Notes: a model not told the origin generated them from the letters alone. A stretch of 21,396 nt of DNA from JANXQE01 sp035651635 (GCA_035651635.1 DASRFK010000253.1:1-21396); one strand, 5' to 3'; numbered from the stretch's first letter, positions 8,417 to 15,935 are shown. Translations and numbers: made by a program.

Positions 8417-9184
8417 TTACTCGGCTTGCCCGAATTGAAGGCGCTGGCGGATCTCCCGGGTGGGGCGCGTAGCGGTGAATTGCCGCCCATCCTGCAACAA
8501 AATCATATTCTGCCCCTCCGGTCCCGCCTGGAGAGCTTTGACTCGCTTCAGATTGACGATGACCGAGCGGCTGATCCGAACAAAAAGATCCGGTGGCAAA
8601 CGCGTCTCGATATGCGAGAGCGTTTCCCGCAAAACATGGCTGCCCGTTCCGGTCCGCAACACCAGGTAATTGGCGGCAGATTCGACAAAATCGACTTCTT
8701 CGATGCTGATGAACAGCGTCTGGTTGCCGGTCCTGACGGGAATGCGAGCCAAATAAGGTGAGGCGGGTTTGGCCGAGCGCAACAGGTCGGAGAATTTATC
8801 GTAAGTGGCGCTGCGCTGAGCGCTAGCCTGCTTGGCGGCGTGGCGCAAGGCTTGTTGCAAGCGCGCCTGAGCAACGGGCTTAAGCAGGTAATCCACTGCG
8901 TGCACTTCGAACGCCTCGACCGCATGCCGATCGTGCGCCGTTACGAAAATGACCGCCGGCCGGCTCTCCGCCGGCAATGAACGCAACACTTCAAATCCAT
9001 CCACCTCCGGCATGCGGACGTCCAAAAAAATCAGGTCCGGGCGTTGCTCTCGAATGGCGGCGATAGCTTCCGGACCGCTGCTGCACTCCCCAATGACTTC
9101 AACGTCCGGTTCGCGACCGAGCATTTTGCGGAGGCGGCCACGGGCCAGCGCTTCATCGTCGATGATCAAGGCCCGCGTCTTCAT
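8417..9184 (-). CDS. LytTR-family response regulator
   Basis: Product of 255 residues. The receiver domain (about 1-118) has the acidic pair D9-D10, phospho-acceptor D55 in LIFLDVRMPEVDGFEVL, T82 and K102. A linker follows, then a LytTR DNA-binding domain (about 145-250) with the typical IEEVDFVESAANYLVLRT and FVRISRSVIVNLKRVKAL segments. It is a transcription regulator that binds short direct repeats when phosphorylated. Its ATG overlaps the stop of the kinase gene by four bases (ATGA), so the two are co-translated and almost certainly cognate. The pump genes follow in the same direction, which makes them the likely target. This pairing differs from the OmpR-type BaeSR system that controls mdtABC in E. 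coli. Confidence 0.95.
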   Translation of the reverse strand: MKTRALIIDDEALARGRLRKMLGREPDVEVIGECSSGPEAIAAIREQRPDLIFLDVRMPEVDGFEVLRSLPAESRPAVIFVTAHDRHAVEAFEVHAVDYLLKPVAQARLQQALRHAAKQASAQRSATYDKFSDLLRSAKPASPYLARIPVRTGNQTLFISIEEVDFVESAANYLVLRTGTGSHVLRETLSHIETRLPPDLFVRISRSVIVNLKRVKALQAGPEGQNMILLQDGRQFTATRPTREIRQRLQFGQAE

Positions 9185-10344
9185 GGAAACGCGGGTTTCA
9201 GCTCGAGCGCCGGCTCACTGAAACACATTCGCCAGGGAATCCTGATTTGGACGGCAAAACCCTGTCCGGCGATGGAGTGCACTTCCAGTCCGGCATGGCT
9301 GTTATAGAGCTCCTTCAACCGTAACCGGGTGTTGCTCAAACCAACCCCTTCATTAATGGGGTCGCGCTCCAACCCGCGTCCGTTGTCGCTGACCTCGATG
9401 CGCAGCATATCTCCGGCATGTTCCGCGGTGATGCGAATCAATCCGGGTGCCAACTGGTTCTCAATGCCGTGATTGACGGCGTTTTCGACCAGCGGCTGGA
9501 GGATCAGCGTCGGGACGGCGGCGCCGAGAGCGGCCACATCGATCTGACGCTCGACTCGGAGCCGTTCGCCAAACCGAGCGCGCTCGATCAGCAAGTACTG
9601 GTCGAGAAAATGCAGTTCCTCCCGCAGCGGCACCTGATGTGTATCGGCGGTGTGCAGGGCCAGGCGCAACAACTCACTCAGAGCCTCGATCATCTGCTCG
9701 GCGGTTGTCGGGTCGTGATGAACCAGCGAGGCGATGGAATTAAGCGTGTTGAACAAGAAGTGCGGGTTAAGTTGCATCCGCAAGGCTTGCAAGCGCGCCT
9801 GCGCCAGGTTCGCTTCCAATTCGGCTTCGCGCCGCTCACGGGTTTTGGATCGCTCATAGAACTGCAGGGCGTGAGCTACTCCAACCAATCCCCAAAACGT
9901 GGGCAGCTGCATCGTAATTCGCCGCAACGCCGCGTAAGCGGCGGCGCGAGGTTGCCGGTATGCGCGCTGAGCCGCCAGGGGATCCTGGCCGGCAATCGAC
10001 AACGGTGGTGGTGGCATTGCGTACGCGAACCCCCCAATGATTCCAAGGCTGAGCCCGCAGACTGCCAGGTGAACCCATAGCGAATCTTTCCAGGTCGAGC
10101 GTTCCAGAGGATAGGCTGAACAGGTCCAAACCACCAGGGGCGTCAGAAACACCCAGGGCAGTAGCCGCACGAGAGCGACCAGCAGCGCCTGGCCCACTGC
10201 CGCCGATTGCAGCAACGACATCTCCAGGGCGCTCGCCAGCGCAATAAACAACCAGAACGCCGTTACCAGCCACCAAAACCCGGAAAAACGCCAGCGCGTC
10301 GGCCCAACCGCGGCAACAGGAAGCGTGTTTTGGCTTAATGACAT
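9181..10344 (-). CDS. LytS/YehU-type sensor histidine kinase
   Basis: Product of 387 residues. The N-terminal half holds hydrophobic segments at about 22-43, 48-75 and 88-110, plus a weaker one at 148-162, so it is a membrane sensor with little periplasmic material. A short coiled region (165-190) leads into the His_kinase box with phospho-acceptor H195 in QLNPHFLFNTLNSIASLV. The HATPase domain has an N box (QPLVENAVNHG, 283-293), G1 (DNGRGL, 320-325) and G2 (GVGLSNTRLRL, 333-343). The start chosen is ATG 10344, directly before the hydrophobic region. The frame stays open much further upstream, and an ATG at 10659 has a perfect AAGGAGGT in front of it, so an N-terminal extension of 105 residues cannot be ruled out. 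The stimulus is unknown; membrane stress or the exported compounds are guesses. Confidence 0.92.
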   Translation of the reverse strand: MSLSQNTLPVAAVGPTRWRFSGFWWLVTAFWLFIALASALEMSLLQSAAVGQALLVALVRLLPWVFLTPLVVWTCSAYPLERSTWKDSLWVHLAVCGLSLGIIGGFAYAMPPPPLSIAGQDPLAAQRAYRQPRAAAYAALRRITMQLPTFWGLVGVAHALQFYERSKTRERREAELEANLAQARLQALRMQLNPHFLFNTLNSIASLVHHDPTTAEQMIEALSELLRLALHTADTHQVPLREELHFLDQYLLIERARFGERLRVERQIDVAALGAAVPTLILQPLVENAVNHGIENQLAPGLIRITAEHAGDMLRIEVSDNGRGLERDPINEGVGLSNTRLRLKELYNSHAGLEVHSIAGQGFAVQIRIPWRMCFSEPALELKPAFP

Positions 10345-10590
10345 AAGTACCCGCGCCTGCGAGGAGCCGGGGTTTTTTGGCCGGTGGCGCAGACGCTCGA
10401 GCAAGTTACCGTAGCGCTTGGTCCAAGTCACGCCATCCACGTGGCATCCATCCCGGTTCTTGGAGCCTTCATCCTGCGATGCCGGCCTTTTATCCCAACC
10501 AGGTCCTGCGGAGCCTTCGACCACAGCCTGGGACGTAGGCGTCTCGCCAAACAATTCCTCATGGAATACGCGGTTGAGATTTCGCGAAGC

Positions 10591-10709
10591 GTTTTGGAGT
10601 GCGGCGCTGCGCGCCGCTTTTGGATCGGGCGCCCACCAAGCGCGAAGCTCGTGATTCATTCGACCTCCTTCCACCCGAAAAAGCGCCGCAAAGCGGCGCA
10701 CTCCAAAAC
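10591..10709. repeat. REPIN-like pair of inverted hairpin repeats
   Basis: Copy A (10591-10622) reads GTTTTGGAGT then the hairpin GCGGCGC-TGC-GCGCCGC then TTTT. Copy B (10679-10709), read on the other strand, is GTTTTGGAGT then GCGCCGC-TTT-GCGGCGC then TTTT. The outer 12 bases GTTTTGGAGTGC and GCACTCCAAAAC are perfect terminal inverted repeats. Each copy has its own perfect 7-bp stem, but the stem is flipped between copies (GCGGCGC versus GCGCCGC), so the pairing is conserved more than the bases. Two REP-like units in opposite orientation match the REPIN organisation mobilised by RAYT transposases. No such transposase is in the window. Confidence 0.75.
10657..10670 (-). promoter_or_regulatory. 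Perfect Shine-Dalgarno before an in-frame upstream ATG
   Basis: On the minus strand AAGGAGGT (10670-10663) is followed after three bases by ATG (10659-10657). The frame is that of the sensor kinase and stays open into it. This is the strongest ribosome-binding sequence I see in a window where most genes lack one. It lies between the two arms of the inverted hairpin pair. It may start a longer kinase or a short peptide, or it may be chance purine sequence. Confidence 0.35.
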
Positions 10710-10782
10710 CTTCGGAGCCCGACGAATCGAGCCCTGCGCGTACGGGATTGAAATTCTGCCGTCTCTCGACGATGGTTCGCAG

Positions 10783-12366
10783 ATGAATCAACCCATGATA
10801 GCCGAAGATTTGAAGACTTGCCGGCTGGGCGAAACTCGCAAAGCGGTGGAGCCCTGTTCGATTGTGATCTTTGGCGCCAGCGGTGACCTGACGGCACGCA
10901 AGCTCATCCCGGCGCTGTATCATTTAGCCAAGGACCAGCAGATGCCCCCGGACTTTCGCATTGTCGGTTTCGCGCGCCGCGAGAAAACCGATGAGTCCTG
11001 GCGCGCGGAACTGCGTGAAGCGCTTGACCAATTCTCACGCACCAAGCCGGTCGATCAGCAGGTCTGGAACAATTTCGCCGGGCATATCTTTTATGCCCAG
11101 GGGGATCTTACGGAAAAGGCCGCCTACCAGAATCTCGAGAAACGGTTGGCCGGCTTCGGCCAGGGTCCGTTGCGCCAAAATCTATTGTTTTACCTGGCCA
11201 CCATGCCCAGCCAGTTTGGACCCGCGGTCGAGGAGTTGCACGAGGCAGGCCTAATTCACAAGCCCAATGGCTCCAATAATGGCCAGGGCTGGCAGCGCAT
11301 CGTGGTCGAAAAACCATTCGGTCATGACCTCGGCTCGGCTCATGAACTGAACCGGGAACTGACTCGCTATGCCGCCGAGCAACAGGTTTTTCGCATCGAC
11401 CATTACCTCGGCAAAGAAACGGTGCAGAACATCATGATGTTCCGCTTTTCAAACTCGATTTTCGAACGTCTCTGGAACCGGGAGTCCATCGATCATGTCC
11501 AGATCACCGTCAGTGAAGAAGTCGGGGTAGGCCAGCGTGGCGGCTATTACGAAGAGGCTGGCGCCTTGCGCGACATGGTTCAAAACCATTTGTTGCAGGT
11601 CCTCTCCCTCATCGCGATGGAGCCCCCCGTCTCGCTGGACGCCGAATCCATCCGCGACGAGAAGGTTAAATTGCTTAAGTCGATTCGGGCCATGAAACCG
11701 GATGACGTCGCGCGCCAGGTCGTCCGTGGACAGTACTTCGCCGGCACCGTCGACGGAGAGTTACGCCCCGGTTATCGGCAAGAGCCGAAAGTTAAGCCTG
11801 ACTCCAATACGGAGACGTACGTCGCGCTAAAACTCTTTATCGACAACTGGCGCTGGTCGGGCGTCCCCTTTTACCTGCGGACCGGCAAGAGCCTGCCGGT
11901 GAGCGCCAGCGAAGTGCGCATCCAATTTCGTCCCACGCCGCATGTCTTGTTTGCGGCCGAGTGCGGTCAAAACCTGGACGCCAACGCGTTGGCGCTGCGT
12001 TTGCAGCCGAATGAAGGAATTTATCTTCGCTTCAACGGCAAGGTTCCCGGCACCAGTCTCGAAGTGCGGCCGGTCCGCATGCATTTCAGCTATGACGCCG
12101 AATTTGGCGCTTACACACCCGAAGCCTACGAGCGGCTGCTGCTCGAAGCGATGGCCGGCGACGCCACTCTGTTCATCCGGCGCGACGAGGTTGAAACGGC
12201 ATGGCAGATTGTCGATTCGATCCGCCGCAGTTGGATGGGCAAAGCGCTCACCAATCGCGAGTTCTATGCCGCCGGCACCTGGGGGCCCGTCGCCGCGGAT
12301 GACTTGTTGGCCCAGGCCGGCCATTTCTGGCATGAACCAGTGGGGCCGGCGAAGCCGAAAACCTGA
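10783..12366 (+). CDS. zwf: Glucose-6-phosphate 1-dehydrogenase
   Basis: Product of 527 residues, close to the family length of about 490-515. It oxidises glucose-6-phosphate to 6-phosphogluconolactone with reduction of NADP, the first step of the oxidative pentose phosphate pathway, in the cytoplasm. The N-terminal Rossmann domain carries the dinucleotide motif VIFGASGDLTARKL (28-41). The substrate-binding motif is RIDHYLGKE (204-212), EKPFG lies at 176-180, and the catalytic histidine is H269 in DMVQNHLLQ. The start is ATG 10783, the first start close to the conserved domain; ATG 10795 is an alternative. The same frame is open another 133 codons upstream, but that part has no family likeness and overlaps the inverted repeats. 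pgl follows after 19 bases, so the two form an operon. Confidence 0.96.
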   Translation: MNQPMIAEDLKTCRLGETRKAVEPCSIVIFGASGDLTARKLIPALYHLAKDQQMPPDFRIVGFARREKTDESWRAELREALDQFSRTKPVDQQVWNNFAGHIFYAQGDLTEKAAYQNLEKRLAGFGQGPLRQNLLFYLATMPSQFGPAVEELHEAGLIHKPNGSNNGQGWQRIVVEKPFGHDLGSAHELNRELTRYAAEQQVFRIDHYLGKETVQNIMMFRFSNSIFERLWNRESIDHVQITVSEEVGVGQRGGYYEEAGALRDMVQNHLLQVLSLIAMEPPVSLDAESIRDEKVKLLKSIRAMKPDDVARQVVRGQYFAGTVDGELRPGYRQEPKVKPDSNTETYVALKLFIDNWRWSGVPFYLRTGKSLPVSASEVRIQFRPTPHVLFAAECGQNLDANALALRLQPNEGIYLRFNGKVPGTSLEVRPVRMHFSYDAEFGAYTPEAYERLLLEAMAGDATLFIRRDEVETAWQIVDSIRRSWMGKALTNREFYAAGTWGPVAADDLLAQAGHFWHEPVGPAKPKT

Positions 12367-12385
12367 GCTGCCGCGCATTGTTCAA

Positions 12386-13126
12386 ATGGGCCACTTCGAT
12401 TTGCGCCAATTTGCCACGCCGCAGGCTTTGGCCGAGACCGCGGCGGCCGATTGTCTCGAAGCAATCTCCGCCGCCCAAAAAGACGGCACGATCTTCAGCC
12501 TCGCTCTTTCGGGCGGACGCATCGCCCAGACGTTTTGCGCCGCTCTGGCCGCCCTGGTCCAAGCACGAAAAACCCCGCTCGACCACGTGCATTTTTTTTG
12601 GAGTGACGAGCGGTGCGTGCCCCCCGACGATCCGGAGAGCAATTTCCGGCTCGCCAACGATCGGCTGCTCCGGCCCCTCGGAATTGCCCCGGCGCAAATC
12701 CACCGATTGGAAGGAGAAAAACCGGCGGAACAATCTTTTGCCCGTGCCGAAGCGGATTTGAGGAACCTGGTGTCCTTCACCGCAACCGGGCAGCCCATCC
12801 TCAACCTGGTCCTGCTGGGCCTGGGCGAGAATGGACACGTCGCTTCACTCTTCCCGGGCGAACCGGAGCACGTGATGGCGAGTCCGGCGATTTTCCGCTG
12901 TGTCACCGCCGTCAAGCCGCCGCCAAGACGGATCACGATGGGGTACGCGGCGATCGCGGCGGCTAAGGAAACGTGGGTGCTGGCGTCCGGCAGCGGCAAA
13001 GCCGACGCGTTGCGCGAGTCGCTGCGGCCCGACGGCCATACACCGCTGGCGCGGGTCGGACAGCTGCGTCAATGCGTCCGGATTTACTCGGATATCCCCA
13101 AAGCGCCAAGCCTCGCGAGCCCGTGA
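12386..13126 (+). CDS. pgl: 6-phosphogluconolactonase
   Basis: Product of 246 residues of the DevB/SOL family. It hydrolyses 6-phosphoglucono-delta-lactone made by the zwf product. Motifs in order are SLALSGGRIAQTF (38-50), the phosphate-binding loop region; HFFWSDERCVPPDDPESNF (69-87), the usual WxDER and SN signature; and LLGLGENGHVASLFPG (143-158), which carries the catalytic histidine. The family more often has D than N before GH, a mild substitution here (N149). The start is ATG 12386, 19 bases after the zwf stop. An in-frame ATG at 12332 would overlap zwf and add 18 atypical residues. No 6-phosphogluconate dehydrogenase gene follows, so later steps are encoded elsewhere. Confidence 0.94.
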   Translation: MGHFDLRQFATPQALAETAAADCLEAISAAQKDGTIFSLALSGGRIAQTFCAALAALVQARKTPLDHVHFFWSDERCVPPDDPESNFRLANDRLLRPLGIAPAQIHRLEGEKPAEQSFARAEADLRNLVSFTATGQPILNLVLLGLGENGHVASLFPGEPEHVMASPAIFRCVTAVKPPPRRITMGYAAIAAAKETWVLASGSGKADALRESLRPDGHTPLARVGQLRQCVRIYSDIPKAPSLASP

Positions 13127-13204
13127 TTCGCTGCCAGAAAATGGCGAGTCGCGAGCGGGCGTTCCTTTCGGGCCTCGGAAAATCTTCTGAAAAGAAAATA
13201 TTTT

Positions 13205-13233
13205 TTGAACAAGTAGCGGCGCTATTGTATCTA
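13205..13233 (+). promoter_or_regulatory. Candidate sigma-70 promoter of the structured RNA or accA
   Basis: TTGAAC (13205-13210) is followed after 17 bases by TATCTA (13228-13233), in a distinctly A/T-rich stretch downstream of pgl. The expected transcription start near 13240 coincides with the first base of the region that folds into a compact structure. The -35 is good and the -10 is weak. A second AT-rich stretch, GTATAGAGG (13275-13283), is a less likely -10. Confidence 0.4.
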
Positions 13234-13239
13234 TCTATC

Positions 13240-13406
13240 AGGGCGAAGAAGATTTCGCTGTTCGTTTAGGGTTAGTATAGAGGTTTTGCTTGTAATGCGG
13301 TTCGAACAGCGAGCAAATAGTTGGCCGCATTACCCTTCTGAGCGCCTGGGTGAAGGCGTATAAACCTCGTCACCACTAAGAGCCGGATGCAAATCCGGCT
13401 CTTTGC
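13240..13406 (+). ncRNA. Candidate structured small RNA or accA leader with pseudoknot
   Basis: Helix S1 pairs TCGCTGTTCG (13255-13264) with CGAACAGCGA (13303-13312), 10 perfect bp. Helix S2 pairs GTAATGCGG (13292-13300) with CCGCATTAC (13325-13333), 9 perfect bp. S1's right arm lies in S2's loop and S2's left arm lies in S1's loop, so together they form an H-type pseudoknot. Helix P3, GAGGTTT (13280-13286) with AAACCTC (13362-13368), would enclose S2 and a small hairpin CGCCT/AGGCG (13343-13358), giving a three-way junction. A hairpin GCGAA/TTCGC (13243-13258) competes with the left arm of S1. An 11-bp terminator-like hairpin closes the unit at 13378-13403. A promoter-like pair lies just before it. 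The helices are seen directly; a separate RNA versus a cis-acting accA leader is undecided. I do not recognise the family. Confidence 0.55.
13378..13404 (+). terminator. Terminator-like hairpin with GCAA loop upstream of accA
   Basis: AAGAGCCGGAT (13378-13388) and ATCCGGCTCTT (13393-13403) pair perfectly over 11 bp around a GCAA tetraloop, a stable GNRA type. The descending arm ends in CTCTTT, followed by GCCTG, so the T-run is short. It lies 55 bases before the accA ATG. It could end the structured RNA, act as an attenuator for accA, or end zwf-pgl. Confidence 0.6.
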
Positions 13407-13458
13407 CTGTACGGAAATGCCGTTGATTGGGCAGGCGGGCGTGGCTAGACTGCGATGG

Positions 13459-14469
13459 ATGAAACATCAGCTTGACTTCGAAAAGCCGATTGCCGAATTG
13501 CAAAGCAAGCTTGAAGAGCTGAAGAAACATCCCGAAAAGCACTCGCTCGGGATTTCTTTTGAAGACGAAGTCGCGATTATCGAGAAAAAGATCGAGGAGA
13601 CCAAGCGCCAGATCTTTCTCAATCTCAGCGCATGGGATCGCATAAAAATTGCCCGGCACCCCAAGCGTCCCTTTACCCTCGATTACCTGCAGAACGCCTT
13701 TACCGGCTTCCTGGAACTGCATGGCGACCGGCTCTTCGCCGAGGACCGCGCGGTCGTGGGCGGCTTTGCCTGCCTGGGTCCGCATAAGGTGCTGGTGATT
13801 GGCACTCAAAAGGGACGAGACACCAAGGAAAATATCCTGCGCAATTTCGGCTCGGCCCACCCGGAAGGATACCGAAAGGCGCTGCGGCTCATGCGCCTGG
13901 CCGACAAATTTAAATTGCCGATCATCACGCTGATCGACACCGCCGGGGCGTATCCTGGCATCGGCGCCGAGGAGCGCCACATCGCCGAAGCCATCGCGGT
14001 CAACCTGCGCGAAATGATGCTGCTGGAGGTGCCGATTATCGCCACTGTGATTGGCGAAGGCGGCTCCGGCGGTGCCCTCGGCATTGGCGTGGCCGACCGT
14101 GTGTTGATTCTCGAAAACGCCTACTATTCTGTGATTAGCCCGGAAGGCTGCGCGGCCATCCTTTGGAAGGATCGCTCCGCCGCCGCCAAAGCCGCCGAGG
14201 CCTTGAAAATCACCGCCAAACACCTGCTCGAACTGCAATTGGTTGATGAAGTCATACCCGAGCCGCTGGGCGGCGCTCATACCGATCCTGAAGCAACCGC
14301 GGTGCTGTTCCGAGACGCCCTGCTCAAGCAACTCGAGCATCTCCTCGCGTTGCCGCCGGCCAAATTGCTCGAACAAAGATACGCCAAATTCCGTGGTTTT
14401 GGCCAGGTCATGGAGAACAAGCCCAACTCCGCTGCCAAGCCTGAACCGGCTCTGGGCGTGGGTGCCTGA
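13459..14469 (+). CDS. accA: Acetyl-CoA carboxylase carboxyltransferase subunit alpha
   Basis: Product of 336 residues (E. coli AccA has 319). With AccD it transfers the carboxyl group from biotin on AccB to acetyl-CoA, giving malonyl-CoA, the committed step of fatty-acid synthesis. The N-terminal helical region LDFEKPIAELQSKLEELKK (5-23) is the family signature. The crotonase-like core has LIDTAGAYPGIGAEERHIAE (158-177), GEGGSGGALGIGVADRV (199-215) and YYSVISPEGCAAILWKD (222-238). The start is ATG 13459; the frame is open 24 codons further, but that part is atypical and would begin inside the hairpin at 13378-13404. accD, accB and accC are not in the window. The leader hairpin and pseudoknot suggest control at transcript level, which is inference. 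Confidence 0.96.
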   Translation: MKHQLDFEKPIAELQSKLEELKKHPEKHSLGISFEDEVAIIEKKIEETKRQIFLNLSAWDRIKIARHPKRPFTLDYLQNAFTGFLELHGDRLFAEDRAVVGGFACLGPHKVLVIGTQKGRDTKENILRNFGSAHPEGYRKALRLMRLADKFKLPIITLIDTAGAYPGIGAEERHIAEAIAVNLREMMLLEVPIIATVIGEGGSGGALGIGVADRVLILENAYYSVISPEGCAAILWKDRSAAAKAAEALKITAKHLLELQLVDEVIPEPLGGAHTDPEATAVLFRDALLKQLEHLLALPPAKLLEQRYAKFRGFGQVMENKPNSAAKPEPALGVGA

Positions 14470-14498
14470 ACCATCCGAATGCTCGTGCCCCGGCCTTA

Positions 14499-15488
14499 AT
14501 GGCAACGCCCCGAATGTACCCACTGACCTTTCAGCCCATCTTCAAGGAACGGGTCTGGGGCGGTCGGCGGCTGGAAAAGCTTTACGGCAAAATGCTGCCG
14601 CCCAAAGTTCCCGTCGGCGAGTCGTGGGAGATCAGCGATCGGCCCGGGGATGCAAGCGTCATTGCCAATGGCCCATTAGCCGGCAAAGATCTCCACTGGC
14701 TCGTCGAGACCCGCCCCGATGAACTTCTCGGAGCCACCAGGCTCGAGCGCGGTCGCTTCCCGCTGCTGATTAAGATCCTCGACGCCAGTGAGAAGCTCTC
14801 GTTGCAAGTTCACCCCCCGGCCACCGCCGCGGCCGAGTTGGACGGCGAACCCAAAACGGAAATGTGGTATATCGCCGAGGCCGCGCCCGGTGCCGAGCTG
14901 TACGTCGGGTTACGCGCTGGCTGCACCCGAGATGAATTTGCCGCCAAAATCGAGCAAGGCACGGTGGCCGATTGTTTCCACAGAGTGAAGGTCAAGGCGG
15001 GGGACGCGATGTTTTTACCCAGTGGCCGCGTGCATGCGATTGGCGCCGGGTTGGTCATTTTTGAGATTCAGCAAAACTCTGATACGACCTATCGGGTCTT
15101 TGATTGGAATCGTGTCGGGCTGGACGGCAAACCGCGCGAATTACACGCGCAGCAATCGCTGGCCAGCATTGACTTCGACGACTTTGAACCACCGTTGGTG
15201 CAGCCACGAGCGTTGACCGGACCGGTGAAGCTGCAGTTGCTGGCCAGTGATAAGTTATTTAGTGTCACGCTCGCAGAACTGAAGGCGGGAGAGCATTTAC
15301 CTCTGAACCGGGGCACGCTGCATATCATCGGCACGATCAGGGGACGGATCGAGGTGGAGAGCACGACAGAACCAATAACTTTATCCGCCGGTCAATTCTG
15401 CCTGATCCCGGCGGCCGTCGAGGGCGCGGCCTTGCGCGCGCGGAGCGCCGCAAGCTGTTTATGCGTGCGCCCAGGGAAGGTCGATTGA
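14499..15488 (+). CDS. manA: Type I mannose-6-phosphate isomerase (class I phosphomannose isomerase-like)
   Basis: Product of 329 residues, the length of the shorter class I enzymes. It interconverts fructose-6-phosphate and mannose-6-phosphate, a zinc-dependent step towards GDP-mannose and surface polysaccharide. Zinc ligands are visible as Q103 and H105 in SLQVHPP, E121 in PKTEMWYIAEA and H179 in FLPSGRVHAIG. The second half has EIQQNSDTTYRVFDWNR (189-205), also typical. A C-terminal cupin-like part follows. The start is ATG 14499, 29 bases after the accA stop; an in-frame ATG at 14514 begins at MYPLTFQP and is an equally good candidate. Neither has a clear Shine-Dalgarno. It overlaps the next gene by four bases, so they form an operon. 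Confidence 0.94.
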   Translation: MATPRMYPLTFQPIFKERVWGGRRLEKLYGKMLPPKVPVGESWEISDRPGDASVIANGPLAGKDLHWLVETRPDELLGATRLERGRFPLLIKILDASEKLSLQVHPPATAAAELDGEPKTEMWYIAEAAPGAELYVGLRAGCTRDEFAAKIEQGTVADCFHRVKVKAGDAMFLPSGRVHAIGAGLVIFEIQQNSDTTYRVFDWNRVGLDGKPRELHAQQSLASIDFDDFEPPLVQPRALTGPVKLQLLASDKLFSVTLAELKAGEHLPLNRGTLHIIGTIRGRIEVESTTEPITLSAGQFCLIPAAVEGAALRARSAASCLCVRPGKVD

Positions 15489-15901
15489 AGAAATTCCTTC
15501 AAAGCTGGCTGGTCAATACCCTGGCGGTGCTAACGGCGGTCTATCTCGTCCGAGGCATTCATTATGAGAAGCCACTGGACCTGGTGGTGGCCTCCTTGCT
15601 TCTCGGCGTGCTCAATGCCGTGCTCCGGCCGGTGCTGATGTTGCTGGCCTTGCCTTTGCTGATTTTTACTCTCGGCCTTTTTATGCTGGTCATCAATGCG
15701 CTGGTGCTGTTCTTCATCGGCAACCTGCTGCGCCCGCATTTCAGCGTCGACTCCTTTTGGGCTGCGTTCTGGGGCGCCCTGGTCGTGAGTATTGTTTCGA
15801 TCATTCTCAACACGCTTACCGGCTCGGGAAAAGCCCGCGTCCGCATCGAGCGCCGCCGTCCCGGCGGTCCCGGCGGTGGCGAGCCCATTATTGACGTGTA
15901 A
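15485..15901 (+). CDS. Phage-holin family 4 / DUF360-type membrane protein
   Basis: Product of 138 residues starting LKKFLQSWLVNTLAVLTAVY. Four hydrophobic helices are visible at about 9-23, 36-58, 60-84 and 95-112, and the tail is basic and glycine-rich. The motif LLGVLNAVLRPVLMLLALPL is the hallmark of this small membrane family, which is widespread in bacterial chromosomes and not evidence of a prophage; its function is unknown. The start chosen is TTG 15485, which overlaps the manA stop (TTGA) and has AGGGAAGG at 15473-15480, four bases upstream. An in-frame ATG at 15461 would place this purine tract inside the gene. Translation is probably coupled to manA. Confidence 0.85.
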   Translation: MKKFLQSWLVNTLAVLTAVYLVRGIHYEKPLDLVVASLLLGVLNAVLRPVLMLLALPLLIFTLGLFMLVINALVLFFIGNLLRPHFSVDSFWAAFWGALVVSIVSIILNTLTGSGKARVRIERRRPGGPGGGEPIIDV

Positions 15902-15935
15902 GTAGCCCCTGGGTCGGATGTAGCCATCCAGACTA

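Larger units (their letters stand above)
10345..10782. other. Divergent intergenic region between the sensor kinase and zwf
   Basis: These 438 bases lie between two divergently transcribed genes and must carry both promoters, but no convincing -35/-10 pair stands out in the GC-rich sequence. Long frames are open on both strands by composition and continue the zwf and kinase frames, but the translated residues show no family likeness. The middle carries an inverted pair of hairpin repeats (10591-10709) enclosing a strong minus-strand ribosome-binding-site-like sequence. Confidence 0.6.

Noticed and set aside
10384..10782. 133-codon upstream extension of zwf
   Set aside because: It overlaps the inverted hairpin repeats, precedes the conserved nucleotide-binding motif by far too much, and matches nothing in the family.
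11942..12385. 148-codon upstream extension of pgl inside zwf
   Set aside because: It is an out-of-frame reading of zwf; the pgl domain starts at ATG 12386.
13299..13307. GGTTCGAAC, similar to a tRNA T-loop
   Set aside because: The flanking bases do not form a T stem and there is no acceptor or anticodon arm, so it is not a tRNA. The bases are explained by helix S1.
13341..13358. AGCGCCTGGGTGAAGGCG, slightly like the 3' part of the ZTP (pfl) riboswitch
   Set aside because: The conserved 5' part of that riboswitch is not found, and accA is not a usual target. It is better read as a small local hairpin.
15485..15901. Prophage remnant suggested by the holin-family name
   Set aside because: No other phage gene is nearby, and this family is widespread as an ordinary chromosomal membrane protein.
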